From positions 169,066 through 233,065 of the forward strand of contig QHSU01000066.1 of NCBI GenBank assembly GCA_003220535.1: a stretch of 64,000 bases of DNA. Reading direction: 5' to 3'. The notes beneath the pieces are model-generated. The model had not been told where the DNA came from. It worked only from the letters and a program-made list of their open reading frames with translations, and searched no databases. Shown here piece after piece: positions 34,750 through 43,914 of this stretch (the first letter of the stretch is position 1; each line of letters begins with the position of its first letter). This DNA is from Candidatus Rokuibacteriota bacterium (GTDB lineage Bacteria; Methylomirabilota; Methylomirabilia; Rokubacteriales; CSP1-6). The translations under genes and the position numbers were made by a program.

Positions 34750-35993
34750 GCCGTCTGTTCTTTCGCTTCGGAGACCAGGATCGGCCTTTCTCGATTGAGG
34801 ATGACTTCGCGGGTGATCACGCATTCCTTCAGGCCCTGGATCGAGGGCAGGTCGTACATGATCTCCAGCATGACCTCTTCCAGGATCGCGCGGAGCCCAC
34901 GCGCGCCGGTGCCGCGCTTGAGCGCTTCGCGCGCGATCGCCGCCACCGCGTCGTCGGTGAACTTGAGCCGCACCTTCTCGAGATCGAAGTATTTCTGGTA
35001 CTGCTTGATGATCGCGTTCTTCGGCTCGCGCAGGATGCGGACCAGGGCCTGGTCGTCGAGGTCGTGGAGCGTCGCGATCACCGGCAGGCGGCCCACGAAC
35101 TCGGGGATGAGCCCGTACTTCAGGAGGTCCTCCGGCTGGATCATCGCCAGGAGATCGCCGATCCGCCGCTCCTGGCGGCTCTTGATCTCGGCGCCGAAGC
35201 CCATCCCGGAGCGCCCCACGCGGTTCTCGATGATCTTGTCGAGCCCGACGAAGGCGCCGCCGCACAGGAACAGCACGTTGGAGGTGTCGACCTGGATGAA
35301 CTCCTGGTGCGGATGCTTCCGTCCGCCCTGCGGCGGCACGTTCGCGACGGTGCCCTCGAGGATCTTCAGCAGCGCCTGCTGCACGCCCTCGCCCGACACG
35401 TCGCGCGTGATCGACGGGTTCTCGGACTTGCGCGCGATTTTATCGATCTCGTCGATATAAACAATGCCGCGTTCAGCTCGCTCGACGTCGTAGTCCGCTG
35501 CTTGCAGGAGTCGAAGGATGATGTTCTCGACGTCTTCACCGACGTACCCCGCCTCGGTCAGCGTCGTCGCGTCGGCGATCGTGAACGGCACCCGCAGCAT
35601 CTTCGCGAGCGTCTGGGCGAGCAGGGTCTTGCCGGAGCCGGTCGGCCCGATCAGGAGGATGTTCGATTTCTGCAACTCGACGTCGCCCGTCTCGCCGCCC
35701 GACTCGATCCGCTTGTAGTGGTTGTGCACCGCAACGGCCAGGACCTTCTTGGCGCGCTCCTGCCCGACGACGTACTGGTCGAGGACGGTCTTGATCTCGG
35801 CCGGCTTCGGGAGGCTGCGGAGCTCGCGGGACTTTTCCTCTTCCCACTCCTCCGCGATGATGTCGTTGCAGAGCTCGATGCACTCGTCGCAGATGTAGAC
35901 GGTCGGACCGGCGATCAGCTTGCGGACGTCGTTCTGGCTCTTGCCGCAGAACGAGCACCGCAGGGTTCCGTTGCCTTCGCGCGCGCGGGCCAT
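34746..35993 (-). CDS. clpX: ATP-dependent Clp protease ATP-binding subunit ClpX
   Basis: 415 residues. N-terminal zinc-binding domain CSFCGKSQ...CDECIELC with four cysteines; Walker A GPTGSGKT; Walker [12 protein letters not shown]; pore loop GYVGED; IGF-type ClpP loop appears as GMGFG region. It unfolds substrates for ClpP. It begins eight bases after the ClpP stop, in the conserved tig-clpP-clpX order. Confidence 0.97.
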   Translation of the reverse strand: MARAREGNGTLRCSFCGKSQNDVRKLIAGPTVYICDECIELCNDIIAEEWEEEKSRELRSLPKPAEIKTVLDQYVVGQERAKKVLAVAVHNHYKRIESGGETGDVELQKSNILLIGPTGSGKTLLAQTLAKMLRVPFTIADATTLTEAGYVGEDVENIILRLLQAADYDVERAERGIVYIDEIDKIARKSENPSITRDVSGEGVQQALLKILEGTVANVPPQGGRKHPHQEFIQVDTSNVLFLCGGAFVGLDKIIENRVGRSGMGFGAEIKSRQERRIGDLLAMIQPEDLLKYGLIPEFVGRLPVIATLHDLDDQALVRILREPKNAIIKQYQKYFDLEKVRLKFTDDAVAAIAREALKRGTGARGLRAILEEVMLEIMYDLPSIQGLKECVITREVILNRERPILVSEAKEQTA

Positions 35994-36000
35994 CCGCTCC

Positions 36001-36630
36001 CTACCTCTGGATCGAGAGCGCTGCCGCTTCGGTGACAGGCCGGGTCGTCGGCTTGGAGGAGATCACGTCGTCAACGATTCTATAATCCTTCGCCTGCTCC
36101 GCGGTCATGAAAAAGTCCCGGTCGGTGTCGTGCTGGATTTTATCCATCGACTGGCCGGTGTGGTACACGAGGATGCGGTTCAGCTCCTCGCGCATCCGGA
36201 GGATCTCCCGGGCCTGGATGTCGATGTCGGTCGCCTGCCCCTGCGCGCCTCCGAGCGGCTGGTGGATCAGGATCCGCGAGTGCGGCAGGGCGAACCGTTT
36301 GCCCTTGGCGCCCGCACAGAGCAGGAGCGCGGCCATCGAGGCCGCCTGGCCCATACAGATGGTGGAGATCGCGGGCTTCACGTACTGCATCGTGTCGTAG
36401 ATGGCCATGCCCGCGGTCACCGACCCGCCCGGGGAGTTGATGTAGAGGTTGATGTCCTTGTCCGGGTCGTCCGCCTCGAGATAGAGCATCTGGGCGATCA
36501 CGAGATTCGCCAGCTCGTCCTCGATGAAGGTCGGCAGGAAGATGATGCGCTCCTTCAGGAGGCGCGAGAAGATGTCGAACGCTCGCTCGCCACGCGGGGT
36601 TTGCTCCACGACCATCGGGACCAGCGCCAT
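36001..36630 (-). CDS. clpP: ATP-dependent Clp protease proteolytic subunit ClpP
   Basis: 209 residues. Catalytic Ser is in GQAASMAA, His in [10 protein letters not shown], and Asp in TDRDFFMT; the N-terminal [20 protein letters not shown] is the usual start. Forms the tetradecameric protease chamber with ClpX. 28 bases separate it from tig. Confidence 0.97.
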   Translation of the reverse strand: MALVPMVVEQTPRGERAFDIFSRLLKERIIFLPTFIEDELANLVIAQMLYLEADDPDKDINLYINSPGGSVTAGMAIYDTMQYVKPAISTICMGQAASMAALLLCAGAKGKRFALPHSRILIHQPLGGAQGQATDIDIQAREILRMREELNRILVYHTGQSMDKIQHDTDRDFFMTAEQAKDYRIVDDVISSKPTTRPVTEAAALSIQR

Positions 36631-36658
36631 CAGAATCTCCTGTGTTGGGCTCGCCTGA

Positions 36659-37927
36659 TCAGGCTTTGACTTTCGCGTTGGCGACCAGCAGCTCGAGGGT
36701 CAAGCGGTCGCGCAACCCCTGGCGGAGCCCTTCGAGGTCGCCGCTCTTTTCCATCATACGCCGGACGGCGGGTGTCGGGCGCTGGCTCGCCTGCGCGAGC
36801 TTCTCCACCTCGGCGTCAAGGTCGGTCTCCGAGGGGGCGATCGCCTCCTTGTCGGCGATCGCCTCGAGCATGAGGGCCCGGCGCACGGCCTTCTCGGCGC
36901 CCGGGCGGAGCTCGGCGATCAGCTTGTCGTAGTCCCAGGGCATCCGCTCCGGATCGATCCCCTGGCGCCGGATGGACTCGCGCGCGTGCTCGATCCGGTG
37001 GGCGACCTGGCGCATCACCAGCGCGTCCGGCACCGTGAACTCGTGCCGCGCGATCACCGCGTCGACGATCTTTTCCTGCAGCGCCCGATGCTCGTCGTGC
37101 TCGCGCCGCGCCTCGAGCTGCTTCATGAGCTCGGCCCGCAGGGCCTCGAGCGTCTCGAACTCGCCGAGCGACTTCGCGAACTCGTCGTCGAGCGCGGGCA
37201 ACGCCTTCTCCTTGACCTCGATGACCTTGACGGTGGCGCGACCGCCGCGCCCGCGCAGGTCCTCGCGCCGGTGGTCGTCGGCGAAGCGCAGTGTGACCTC
37301 GCGCTCCTCGCCCGCGCGCACCCCGACCACCGCGTCGTCGATCTCGGGCAGCACGTTCTTGGCGCCCACCAGGAACTCGTAGCCGGTCTGGCTCGACGGC
37401 TCGTGGCCGTCGATGGCCAGCGTGTAGTCGACCACGACCAGGTCGCCGGTCGCGGCCGGGCGCTCGACGGCGGTGAACTGCGCCTGCTGCTCGCGCATGT
37501 GTTCGAGCGTCGCCGCGAGCTCGTCGCCGCTGACCGGCGCGGGCGCGTGCTCGACCTCGACGCCCTTGTAGCCGCCGAGCGTGATCACCGGCTTGACCTC
37601 GACGACCGCGACGAAGCTGAGCGGCGCGCCCTCCTCCAGCCGGACCTCCTGGAGGTCGGGCTCGTTGACCGGATCGAGCTTCGCCTCGGAGAGCGCGCGC
37701 CGGTACACGTCGGGGATCAAGTGCTCGGCGACCTCGCGGCGCACGTCGTCGGAGAAGTGCACCTTGACGAGCGAGCGCGGGACGTGGCCCTTGCGGAATC
37801 CGGGCAGACGCGCCTGCTTCTGGACGCGGCCGTAGGCGCGCTCCCATTCCTGTTGCACGACGTCGACCGGCGCCTCGACAGCCAGACGCCGCTTGCACCC
37901 TTCGATCGCTTCGACCGCGACTTTCAT
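36659..37927 (-). CDS. tig: Trigger factor
   Basis: 422 residues. The ribosome-binding signature [11 protein letters not shown] is in the N-terminal domain, the FKBP-type isomerase domain is in the middle ([14 protein letters not shown]), and the C-terminal chaperone domain follows. It catches nascent chains at the exit tunnel. First gene of the tig-clpP-clpX-rsmI-thiD-tatC-helicase series; its promoter should lie in 37928-38057, where I see no sure -35/-10. Confidence 0.96.
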   Translation of the reverse strand: MKVAVEAIEGCKRRLAVEAPVDVVQQEWERAYGRVQKQARLPGFRKGHVPRSLVKVHFSDDVRREVAEHLIPDVYRRALSEAKLDPVNEPDLQEVRLEEGAPLSFVAVVEVKPVITLGGYKGVEVEHAPAPVSGDELAATLEHMREQQAQFTAVERPAATGDLVVVDYTLAIDGHEPSSQTGYEFLVGAKNVLPEIDDAVVGVRAGEEREVTLRFADDHRREDLRGRGGRATVKVIEVKEKALPALDDEFAKSLGEFETLEALRAELMKQLEARREHDEHRALQEKIVDAVIARHEFTVPDALVMRQVAHRIEHARESIRRQGIDPERMPWDYDKLIAELRPGAEKAVRRALMLEAIADKEAIAPSETDLDAEVEKLAQASQRPTPAVRRMMEKSGDLEGLRQGLRDRLTLELLVANAKVKA

Positions 37928-38057
37928 CTACGCTCCGGGATGGTTTCGAGCGTTTGCATGGTACCACGCCCGTCGCTGGAACACATGCCGCCCGCCTTGC
38001 CAACCGGGCCCGGGGCGACTAGGATGCGTTGGCCGCCTGCCCATGGGAGTCTGATGC

Positions 38058-38300
38058 GTGCTCATCTTTGTCGTCGCCCGTAGCCGCCTGGACCGATACG
38101 AAGAGTTGCGCCGCCATTTCGAGGACTGGCGCGACGTCAGGGTCGTCCTCGACCGTCGTGAAGGGGAGCGTCGCTCAGCTGACCGCATGGTTCCGGGGAG
38201 AGAGCGGCGGCGATTCGAGCGACGCCATCGGCTCGACGTCGACCACGAAATGAGCAAGCTGGGCTGGTGCGTGGTCGACAGCGACGGTCCCATTTCGTGA
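38058..38300 (+). CDS. Small protein with DRRxGERR motif
   Basis: 80 residues from GTG 38058 with GGGAG eight bases upstream. Layout: hydrophobic VLIFVVARSRLDRYEELRR, then VRVVLDRREGERRS, an Arg-rich tract (GRERRRFERRHR), and LGWCVVDSDGPIS. The same plan (LLIVVRRND..., VKVIMERRVGDRR..., LGYTVVRF) occurs in the protein at 39435-39842, so these are members of one family with no function known to me. Divergent from tig. Confidence 0.65.
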   Translation: MLIFVVARSRLDRYEELRRHFEDWRDVRVVLDRREGERRSADRMVPGRERRRFERRHRLDVDHEMSKLGWCVVDSDGPIS

Positions 38301-38378
38301 TCCAGTGCCCCCCTTGCCGATCTCGAAGAAACTTAGTGTCTGACCGAAGTCCTCGGCTACACTCGGTAGATCGATAGT

Positions 38379-38588
38379 TTGTCTATCGGCATGCCTCTGG
38401 AGTCAGCCGTGAGAGGTATGGTCGGCGTTCTCGTCCTCACCGTCGTACAGCTCGCTCCCCGACACACGTTCGCGGCAGGCGCGACGCAGCCGGTCGTCAT
38501 CCAGGACGGAGTCGCAGGAAGTCCGCGTGTTGTCGCGATGAGCGCACGGTTCACCAAAGGAACTGATACGGTGGTCCAGTCGGCGTAG
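38379..38588 (+). CDS. Possible small exported protein
   Basis: 69 codons from TTG 38379; starts at ATG 38391 or ATG 38418 are also possible. The segment MVGVLVLTVVQLAPRHTFAAGA looks like a signal peptide, followed by ~35 residues without recognisable features. Weak: short, no good ribosome site, 23 bases before a clearer exported gene. Confidence 0.35.
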   Translation: MSIGMPLESAVRGMVGVLVLTVVQLAPRHTFAAGATQPVVIQDGVAGSPRVVAMSARFTKGTDTVVQSA

Positions 38589-38611
38589 GGCTGTCAGAGG
38601 AGGACTGTCAC

Positions 38612-39142
38612 ATGAGATTCGCGCTCGCCGTCCTTACGTTCGCGGCTTTCCTGCCGGCGCCCGCTCTTGCAGGACCCAACGACTTCCGGGTTGTCTCTGG
38701 AACGCTCCTCCACCCGGCGAAACTCGGGTCTGGTGCGGCCGTGGTGGTGCTCAAGAGCGACGAGGGGGCCGTTTACTATGCCGACCTCCGTGCGGTTTCC
38801 GGCATTCCAACCCTGGAACGAGGGGCTCAGATGACAGTGGTCGGCTTCGAAGGGTCTCGCCCTGATCAGCTCGCAGCACAGGTGATCTACCCGCCCGACG
38901 TCCCGCCGGCGCCGGCGGATGTTCCTCTCGTGCGATCCCAACGCATCCAGGGGCGCATTGAATCGCTGGCCGGGGCCACGGCGGTGGTCCGGGCGGCCGA
39001 CGGCAATGAGGTCACGCTCCTGCTTCGTGGCATCAGCGCCAAGACCCGTGGGCTGCTGCAGCGTGGTGACGTGGTCACGGTGTTTGGCCGACCCGGCGAA
39101 ACCGACTTTGTCGTGACCGGCCTCATCCAGCGCCAGGACTGA
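38612..39142 (+). CDS. Exported protein of unknown function
   Basis: 176 residues from ATG 38612, with GAGGAGG about ten bases upstream. Signal peptide MRFALAVLTFAAFLPAPALA with an AxA site. The mature part looks like two similar small beta-rich modules, FRVVSGTLLHPAKLGSGAAVVVL and QRIQGRIESLAGATAVVRA, suggesting a duplicated OB-like or SH3-like fold. No known family recognised. Confidence 0.75.
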   Translation: MRFALAVLTFAAFLPAPALAGPNDFRVVSGTLLHPAKLGSGAAVVVLKSDEGAVYYADLRAVSGIPTLERGAQMTVVGFEGSRPDQLAAQVIYPPDVPPAPADVPLVRSQRIQGRIESLAGATAVVRAADGNEVTLLLRGISAKTRGLLQRGDVVTVFGRPGETDFVVTGLIQRQD

Positions 39143-39211
39143 CGCCTCGCTGCGCACGGTCGTCTGCCGTAGCGGCGTACGGCAGGCGAGTCGCGCTCGC
39201 GCGCGGAGCCC

Positions 39212-39274
39212 TGCTGGTGCGCGTCGTGGCGTTCGGCTAGACTCCCCGGCAGTTCCTCAAGCGGGGTGCCCATG
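39212..39274 (+). repeat. SBP-upstream module, copy A
   Basis: One of three related ~65-bp stretches. It reads GTGCGCGTCGTGGCGTTCGG, then CTAGACTCCC, a short variable part and GGGGTGCCCATGCG. In frame the first part encodes LLVRVVAFG-stop. Here the ATG leads into a small membrane protein instead of a substrate-binding protein. Confidence 0.75.
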
Positions 39275-39445
39275 CGACGGATGCTGTTCCGAATCTTTGC
39301 ACTGATCGTGGTCCCGCTTGCCCTCGTGGCGACCCTCGTCATTCAGCCGACATTCGTCACGGCCCTGCCGAGCGTGGTCGTCGACCTGTTGCTTGCCCTC
39401 GTCATCGTGTGGCCCATCCTTGTTATCCGGTCCCTCAGGCGGTAG
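39272..39445 (+). CDS. Small two-helix membrane protein
   Basis: 57 residues from ATG 39272, preceded by GGGGTG as in the other copies of the upstream module. Two hydrophobic helices: FRIFALIVVPLALVATLVI and VVVDLLLALVIVWPILVI, with basic ends (MRRM and RSLRR). Too short to assign. It occupies the position held by a TrpX-type substrate-binding protein at the other module copies. Confidence 0.6.
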   Translation: MRRMLFRIFALIVVPLALVATLVIQPTFVTALPSVVVDLLLALVIVWPILVIRSLRR

Positions 39446-39842
39446 GCGATTGAGTCGTGACTTTCGGCGTGAATCGCACAACGGTGTAACCGAGCGTAGA
39501 AACCTCGCCTTGCCGAATCCGCCGCGTTCTCACTAGTCGGCGCTCGTCGGCCACAGGGCCCTGGGCCCCCCGGCGATCCCCCACCCGTCGCTCCATGATC
39601 ACCTTCACACCGCGCACGTCGGCGAAGGCGCGCTGGAGATAGTCGTAGAGCGCGGTGTCGTTTCGGCGCACGACGATGAGCAACTCGGCATCCGGAAATG
39701 ACTTCGATGGGAGGAGTTCGAGGAGCCGTTCTCGATGGCGTGGGCAGATGCAGTGGGTCGTCGCAGGGTTTTCAAACGGCTCGCGCTCACCTAGATCGCC
39801 ACGCCGCCCCTCGCTCTCACACCATGCACAAATTGCCTTCAT
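39435..39842 (-). CDS. CxxC protein with ERRVGDRR motif
   Basis: 135 residues when started at ATG 39842 (MKAICAWCESEG); a longer form from ATG 39977 is open but its extra part looks non-coding. Cysteines in CAWC and CICPRH form a likely zinc site near the N-terminus. The second half, LLIVVRRNDTALYDYLQRAF to LGYTVVRF with VIMERRVGDRR between, is homologous in plan to the small protein at 38058-38300. No known function. Confidence 0.65.
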   Translation of the reverse strand: MKAICAWCESEGRRGDLGEREPFENPATTHCICPRHRERLLELLPSKSFPDAELLIVVRRNDTALYDYLQRAFADVRGVKVIMERRVGDRRGAQGPVADERRLVRTRRIRQGEVSTLGYTVVRFTPKVTTQSPTA

Positions 39843-40006
39843 GCTGTCGATGCACTCTGCCAACTCCGTGCCACCACAATTCCGGATACGAGTGAAGCAG
39901 CGTGCGGCCGATGCGTGAGCGGCAGCTATGTCTTGGGCCAGAACCCGCCATCGTGGAGACCGTTTTGGTCGTTGCACTCATCACAGGCACATTGGGCGGA
40001 GTGGAG

Positions 40007-40044
40007 CCGCGTGGGAGCGCACGCCACGGCACGCGGTTCAGGGG
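40007..40044 (+). repeat. 38-bp inverted repeat, left copy
   Basis: Begins CCGCGTGGGAGCGCACGCCA. Exact reverse complement of 49982-50019, 10 kb away. The sequence is itself partly palindromic (GCACGCCACGGCACGC). Confidence 0.85.
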
Positions 40045-40107
40045 TGGCGCGATCTGGGAGTCTGGCGACGCGCTGAACAAAGACCTTGAAGCCGCTGGTC
40101 CCGCCTG

Positions 40108-40434
40108 TTACCTGGCCGCAGTGTGGACGTCCAGCCCGAGCCGAGCCCTACGCCGGGTCGCGAAACGGTTCGACACCGCTGGAGAGATCATCGAGCTGGT
40201 GACAGACGCCATCCGCGCCAGTGGCTTCTGCGGTATGAGATTCGGGCACGTCCGCGCGTGGGCGACGACTGACTCTCTCAAATCGGCTCCGCAGTCGTGG
40301 CAGAGATAGCAGCCGTCGCCGATCTCGGTCCCGAGCTGCTCGGGCGTGTAAGTTCGGCGGCATTTCTCGCAGAGCGCCACCGGATGGTCCGGGCACGACG
40401 CGAAGAGCAACGATCTGAGTCGGACAAACAGCAT
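40108..40434 (-). CDS. Small zinc-ribbon-like protein
   Basis: 108 residues from ATG 40434. Paired cysteines in SCPDH, CEKC, CYLCHDC and HARTC suggest two zinc knuckles (residues about 14-75). Bases in this frame upstream of the ATG look non-coding, which decided the start. The C-terminal 35 residues are basic and probably disordered or extended by loss of the original stop. Function unknown. Confidence 0.55.
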   Translation of the reverse strand: MLFVRLRSLLFASCPDHPVALCEKCRRTYTPEQLGTEIGDGCYLCHDCGADLRESVVAHARTCPNLIPQKPLARMASVTSSMISPAVSNRFATRRRARLGLDVHTAAR

Positions 40435-40690
40435 CACGGCGCGCGTATCGTCGTCCTCGAAACACGAGCCTGTCAAGCCGGGCAGCGAAATAATTCGGTG
40501 GAAGGTGTGGATGCGCGTGGATAACTCCAGACCGCCCCACGCTCTTCTCCCTCTTCTTCGGTGGATAGGTCTATCCCCGTTTGGAGGGACTTTTCCACCG
40601 GGCCCGAGCGCCTTGAGCACGTGAGCGCGACGCTCATGTAGATGCCTGGGCGCGTAGAGAATCGCGCGGCTCGGCGCTGGCGCGTATTCC

Positions 40691-40930
40691 ATGAATATCG
40701 AAGCCACGAAGAGAGTGACGGCCGCGGTTGTGGGAAGCGACCTGGCCGAGTGTGGCTCTCGTGTCCGCTCCGCGTGGTCGGATGGCGATAAGACCCTCTT
40801 CGTGACGTCGGGAGCCCTGATCGGATTCGGCGTCGCGGCACCCGACACGATGAATCGGCTCGCTCAGGTCTACTCGGCGTGCATGGCCCCGAGAAGGTAC
40901 AAGACGTCGTTGTGGGAGCCGGGCAGGTAG
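40691..40930 (+). CDS. Weak ORF, possible small protein
   Basis: 79 codons from ATG 40691 with no clear ribosome site, no signal peptide and no recognisable motif; contains three cysteines at scattered positions. Nothing better occupies 40435-41071, which otherwise shows no gene. Kept only because the frame is continuous. Confidence 0.2.
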   Translation: MNIEATKRVTAAVVGSDLAECGSRVRSAWSDGDKTLFVTSGALIGFGVAAPDTMNRLAQVYSACMAPRRYKTSLWEPGR

Positions 40931-41080
40931 TCATGAGCATCCGAGGCGGGACCGTGGTGGCGCTGGTGCTCGGTTAGACACGCCAGCGACTATCTTGGAC
41001 CGCATCCGTTTCACTGGAGCACGACTTGACGGTGCCTGTACACGGGCGCACACTCGGCGCGTCTTCTATATGTGGGAGAG

Positions 41081-41782
41081 ATGGGAGAGAGATTGACGGT
41101 GAAGACGGCCCCTATGGTCGTTGCAGCCTCGCTGGCCCTGGCGATGGGTATGCTGGTTGCGCCGGGCTCCGCCCTCGCCCGGGCTCAAGGATTTCGCAAT
41201 ACTGGCCCTGTAGTCGGGGGCGCCACCTTGGGCACCAGTCGCTCGGTCGCGGTGCCATTCCCCCGCCATCCTTTCGTCTCACGCCCGTTCGTTCGCCCGT
41301 TTGTCCGGCCGTTCTTCCCGTTCGCTGTGGGAGCCGTCGCGCCGGCCGTCGTCTACGCGGCGCCGCCCGTGTACTATCCTCCGCCGGCTTACTATCCGCC
41401 GGCCTACTACGATCCACCGGCGAGCTATAGCCCGCCCGTTAGCTACGCGCCGCCGCCGAGCGCAACGGTCTCGGTCGCGCCTGCGCCAACGCCGAGCGTC
41501 GTGCAGTTTCCGACCGGGCGGTACGAGTTGCGCGGCGACGGGGTCTCGGCGCCGTACACGTGGGTATGGATCCCGAATCCCCCGACGGCACCGCCGCCGG
41601 CCGCGCCACCGCCTCCGAGCACACCACCGGTAGGAGAACCCACCTCGGGTAGGCCGTCTGCTCCGCGCATGAGCCGACTCTATCGCTGGACCGATTCGGT
41701 CGGTGCGGTGCACTGGACGGATCGCCTGGATGCCGTCCCCGAGCAGTACCGCTCCCGAGTCAAGCAAATCACGCCCTCGTAA
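41081..41782 (+). CDS. Exported Pro/Tyr-rich protein with DUF4124 domain
   Basis: 233 residues from ATG 41081; GTG 41099 has the better-spaced GGGAGAG and is an equal candidate. A signal peptide (VAASLALAMGMLVAPGSALA) is followed by repeats PFVRPFVRPF and a tract of PPxYY/PPxSY units (about residues 93-125), then a Pro/Ala linker. The last 35 residues, LYRWTDSVGAVHWTDRLDAV and PEQYRSRVK, match the DUF4124 domain of periplasmic proteins. Likely a cell-envelope protein; function unknown. Confidence 0.75.
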   Translation: MGERLTVKTAPMVVAASLALAMGMLVAPGSALARAQGFRNTGPVVGGATLGTSRSVAVPFPRHPFVSRPFVRPFVRPFFPFAVGAVAPAVVYAAPPVYYPPPAYYPPAYYDPPASYSPPVSYAPPPSATVSVAPAPTPSVVQFPTGRYELRGDGVSAPYTWVWIPNPPTAPPPAAPPPPSTPPVGEPTSGRPSAPRMSRLYRWTDSVGAVHWTDRLDAVPEQYRSRVKQITPS

Positions 41783-41842
41783 GCACACCGCAAACTGAGC
41801 CGCCGCGGCCGCGCGGGCTGGATGGCGTGCGCGTGCGACCCG

Positions 41843-41909
41843 GTGCTGGTGCGCGTCGTGGCGTTCGGCTAGACTCCCGCCAGCATCCCCCACCGAGGTG
41901 CCCATGCGG
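41843..41909 (+). repeat. SBP-upstream module, copy B
   Basis: Second copy of the module: GTGCTGGTGCGCGTCGTGGC, CTAGACTCCC and CGAGGTGCCCATGCGGCTGA. As in the copy at 48.2 kb, it runs into the first codons of a substrate-binding protein (MRLIGLAV). Confidence 0.8.
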
Positions 41910-41957
41910 CTGATCGGACTCGCAGTCATTCTCGCCATCCGGCGAGCAGTTCGGTGA
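41904..41957 (+). pseudogene. Truncated start of a TrpX-type substrate-binding gene
   Basis: ATG 41904 with GAGGTG upstream encodes MRLIGLAVILAIRRAVR then stops. The first eight residues equal those of the intact gene at 47179-48153 (MRLIGLAVFLA). The signal peptide is cut after about eleven residues, so this is a 5' remnant, joined directly (TGATG) to the next gene fragment. Confidence 0.7.
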
Positions 41958-42436
41958 TGAACCGGCGCATGTTCCTCGGCGGGCTCACATTTTGGAGGTT
42001 GTCCGCGCCATTCGTGGGAGAGGCCCAGCAGACGGCACGGATCTACCGCGTCGGCTGCTTGTTGAGCTTTCCACGGACCCGCGAACTCCCCTTAGAGGCA
42101 TTCGAGCAAGGCCTGCGCGACGCGGGCTACCGGCCAGGACTGAATCTCACGATCGAACTCCGCTCCCCCCTCTCCTGGGTTGATCCCAGACGTGATGAGC
42201 TACTGGCCGGGCTCGCGGCCGAAATGGCCGGTAGGCGCTTCGACGTGATCGTCGCGGCGTGGAATCCGGCGATTGCTGCCGTGAGACGAACAATGGCGAA
42301 CACACCTGTCGTCATGGTTGGAGCGATCGACCCCGTGGGAAACGGTTTCGTCAGTAGCACGTCCCGGCCCGGTTCGAACATCACGGGGCTCATGTGGGAC
42401 ATTGGCTTCACCAAGCAACTCGACGTATTACGGTGA
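41957..42436 (+). pseudogene. Truncated TrpX-type ABC substrate-binding protein
   Basis: 159 residues: a twin-arginine-like start MNRRMFLGGLTFW, then YRVGCLLSFPR, FEQGLRDAGYRPGLNLTIELR, FDVIVAAWNPAIAAVRRTM and IDPVGNGFVSSTSRPGSNITG. These are hallmarks of the ABC_sub_bind (TrpX) family, normally about 320 residues. The frame ends after GLMWDIGF, so the whole second lobe is missing and the ligand cleft cannot form. The break abuts an unrelated beta-rich protein gene. Confidence 0.8.
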
Positions 42437-42455
42437 ACTGACGACCCCTACCGAG

Positions 42456-42980
42456 ATGAGAGTCGTCGACCAGAAGCTTCGGAAGGCGATCGAGAACGAG
42501 GGCCGCGTCGCCCGCATCGAGGGTCTGTGGTGGCAGTTTTCCCTGACGGAGCGCAGCCTGCGGGAGCCTTCCGCCGTAAGCCTCCTGCGGATCTCGCGAG
42601 ACCGCGACGGCGGAATGGAGCTGGGCGGCCGCTCATGGCAAAAGGATGGCAGCCTGTCAGCGAGATACTGGAGCGAAGCGGCGAAGGAGAAGAAGGAGCC
42701 TTCGGGCGTCTTTTACTATTGGAAGGGAGAACGGCCCCTGGACCCGAACGCGCCGCAGGTGGACCGGACGGGGGAGATCCGGGTGGAGTCCGCCGATCGC
42801 GCGGCCGGGTACTTCACGACTCATGCGGACACGCGCCTGAGAGTGAACGCGCGGACGGCCGGTGTTTACTGGCGCGCCGATCCAGAGGACATGAACATCC
42901 TGGACGGACGCGACGATCGGCAACGCGCGGAGTTGATCGCAGAGCGACTGAGGCATTGGAAGTCGATCACGAACGCCTGA
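42456..42980 (+). CDS. Beta-rich protein of unknown function
   Basis: 174 residues from ATG 42456; the frame is open upstream through the truncated gene, so the natural N-terminus may be lost. Visible: a charged helix (RVVDQKLRKAIENEGRVA), IEGLWWQF, alternating strands, FYYWKGERPLDPNAP, GEIRVES and AAGYFTTHAD. The G-W/YxWxG/GYF pattern recalls compact beta-barrel domains such as the Cap15-type effector barrel, but there are no membrane helices and I am not sure. After the stop the same frame continues with basic residues to about 43126. Confidence 0.5.
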   Translation: MRVVDQKLRKAIENEGRVARIEGLWWQFSLTERSLREPSAVSLLRISRDRDGGMELGGRSWQKDGSLSARYWSEAAKEKKEPSGVFYYWKGERPLDPNAPQVDRTGEIRVESADRAAGYFTTHADTRLRVNARTAGVYWRADPEDMNILDGRDDRQRAELIAERLRHWKSITNA

Positions 42981-43307
42981 GATCAGCGCCCCAAGCTGGA
43001 CATCGCCAGGATGCCGAAGCGCCCCGAGAAGAAGCGCCAGAAGGCCAGGGCCGTACAACCTCAGTCACCTGGTATGCCGCCGCCTTCATCCGCGCGCCGC
43101 GCGGCATCCCAGAGGCGGAAACATGCGACGTGAAACGGAATGGCTGCCCTGCCACCCGCAACAGTAACTACCGTCACCAACTGATCCTTCGTGGCTTGCG
43201 GGTCCAAGCGTCGCCTCTCGGGTAGGACCCGCGGAAAGCGCCGGCATGCGGAGGATAGCGCAGGACGGTGACGGTGTAGCACAGCCGATCAGGGAGGGTG
43301 ACGATCA
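42981..43307. other. Intergenic stretch without recognised gene
   Basis: The first part continues the upstream frame beyond its stop (KLDIARMPKRPEKKRQKARA-like reading) and may be the decayed end of that gene. The rest holds no open frame with coding character. GGGAGG before 43308 is the ribosome site of the next gene. Confidence 0.5.
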
Positions 43308-43691
43308 ATGATGCGACTCCAACGAAGGGCCTCACTGCTCGCCACGCTCTCCCTGCTCACCTCGACGGCGACGGCCTACGCCGAGGGCGCGTGGGTGCTG
43401 TGGGAGCACTCGTATGAGGTCTGGGTCGACAGCAACAAGGAAAATCATCGGCGCGATGGCTATTGGAAGAAAGTCACCGCGACGGCGGCCAAGTCGGACT
43501 GCGACGACCGCACGGTGCGCGAGGCGCGAGCCGAGTACTACACACTGACCGGTAAAGGTGTTGGGGCGACACTAGCGGGCTCTGAAGTGGGATTTGACCA
43601 GAGAAACACGAGGTATAAGCACGGGTACCGTAGCTTCGAATGCTGGCCCGACACCGTGGACCCGCGCGGGGTGAAGGGACGTGCGCGATGA
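43308..43691 (+). CDS. Small exported protein of unknown function
   Basis: 127 residues from ATG 43308 (ATG 43311 follows at once), GGGAGG ten bases upstream. Signal peptide ending TATAYAEG. The mature part starts AWVLWEHSYEVWVDS and has three cysteines. The WVLWE opening is common in small periplasmic proteins of uncharacterised soil lineages; no function can be given. Confidence 0.7.
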   Translation: MMRLQRRASLLATLSLLTSTATAYAEGAWVLWEHSYEVWVDSNKENHRRDGYWKKVTATAAKSDCDDRTVREARAEYYTLTGKGVGATLAGSEVGFDQRNTRYKHGYRSFECWPDTVDPRGVKGRAR

Positions 43692-43914
43692 GGCCCAGGA
43701 AACGCCAGCCGGGCGTGAGGTCCGTGCTACGCTCTGTCCGCCTGCACCCCGGCCTTACGGGTTGACGCTTCCTGGCGTCGAGACCCAGGTGAATCTGGCA
43801 TTTGTTGCGCCGCCGGTATCCGAGTCTTCATCTAGCGCCACGCTCGCAACCGGCATTCGGATGATGGCTGGTGTGTGCCATTCGCCAGCCATTCGCCCAA
43901 CCCAGGAGAAGCCT

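Noticed and set aside
39902..40309. Plus-strand 135-codon frame containing part of the 38-bp repeat
   Set aside because: Antisense to the better supported zinc-ribbon-like gene and no ribosome site or motifs.
41301..41633. Arg-rich frames inside the Pro/Tyr-rich exported gene
   Set aside because: Frame-shifted readings of a Pro-rich repeat give Arg/Ser-rich noise.
42456..42980. Complete anti-phage CBASS operon
   Set aside because: Only a weak barrel-like resemblance; no cyclase, ubiquitin-like or other effector genes in the neighbourhood.
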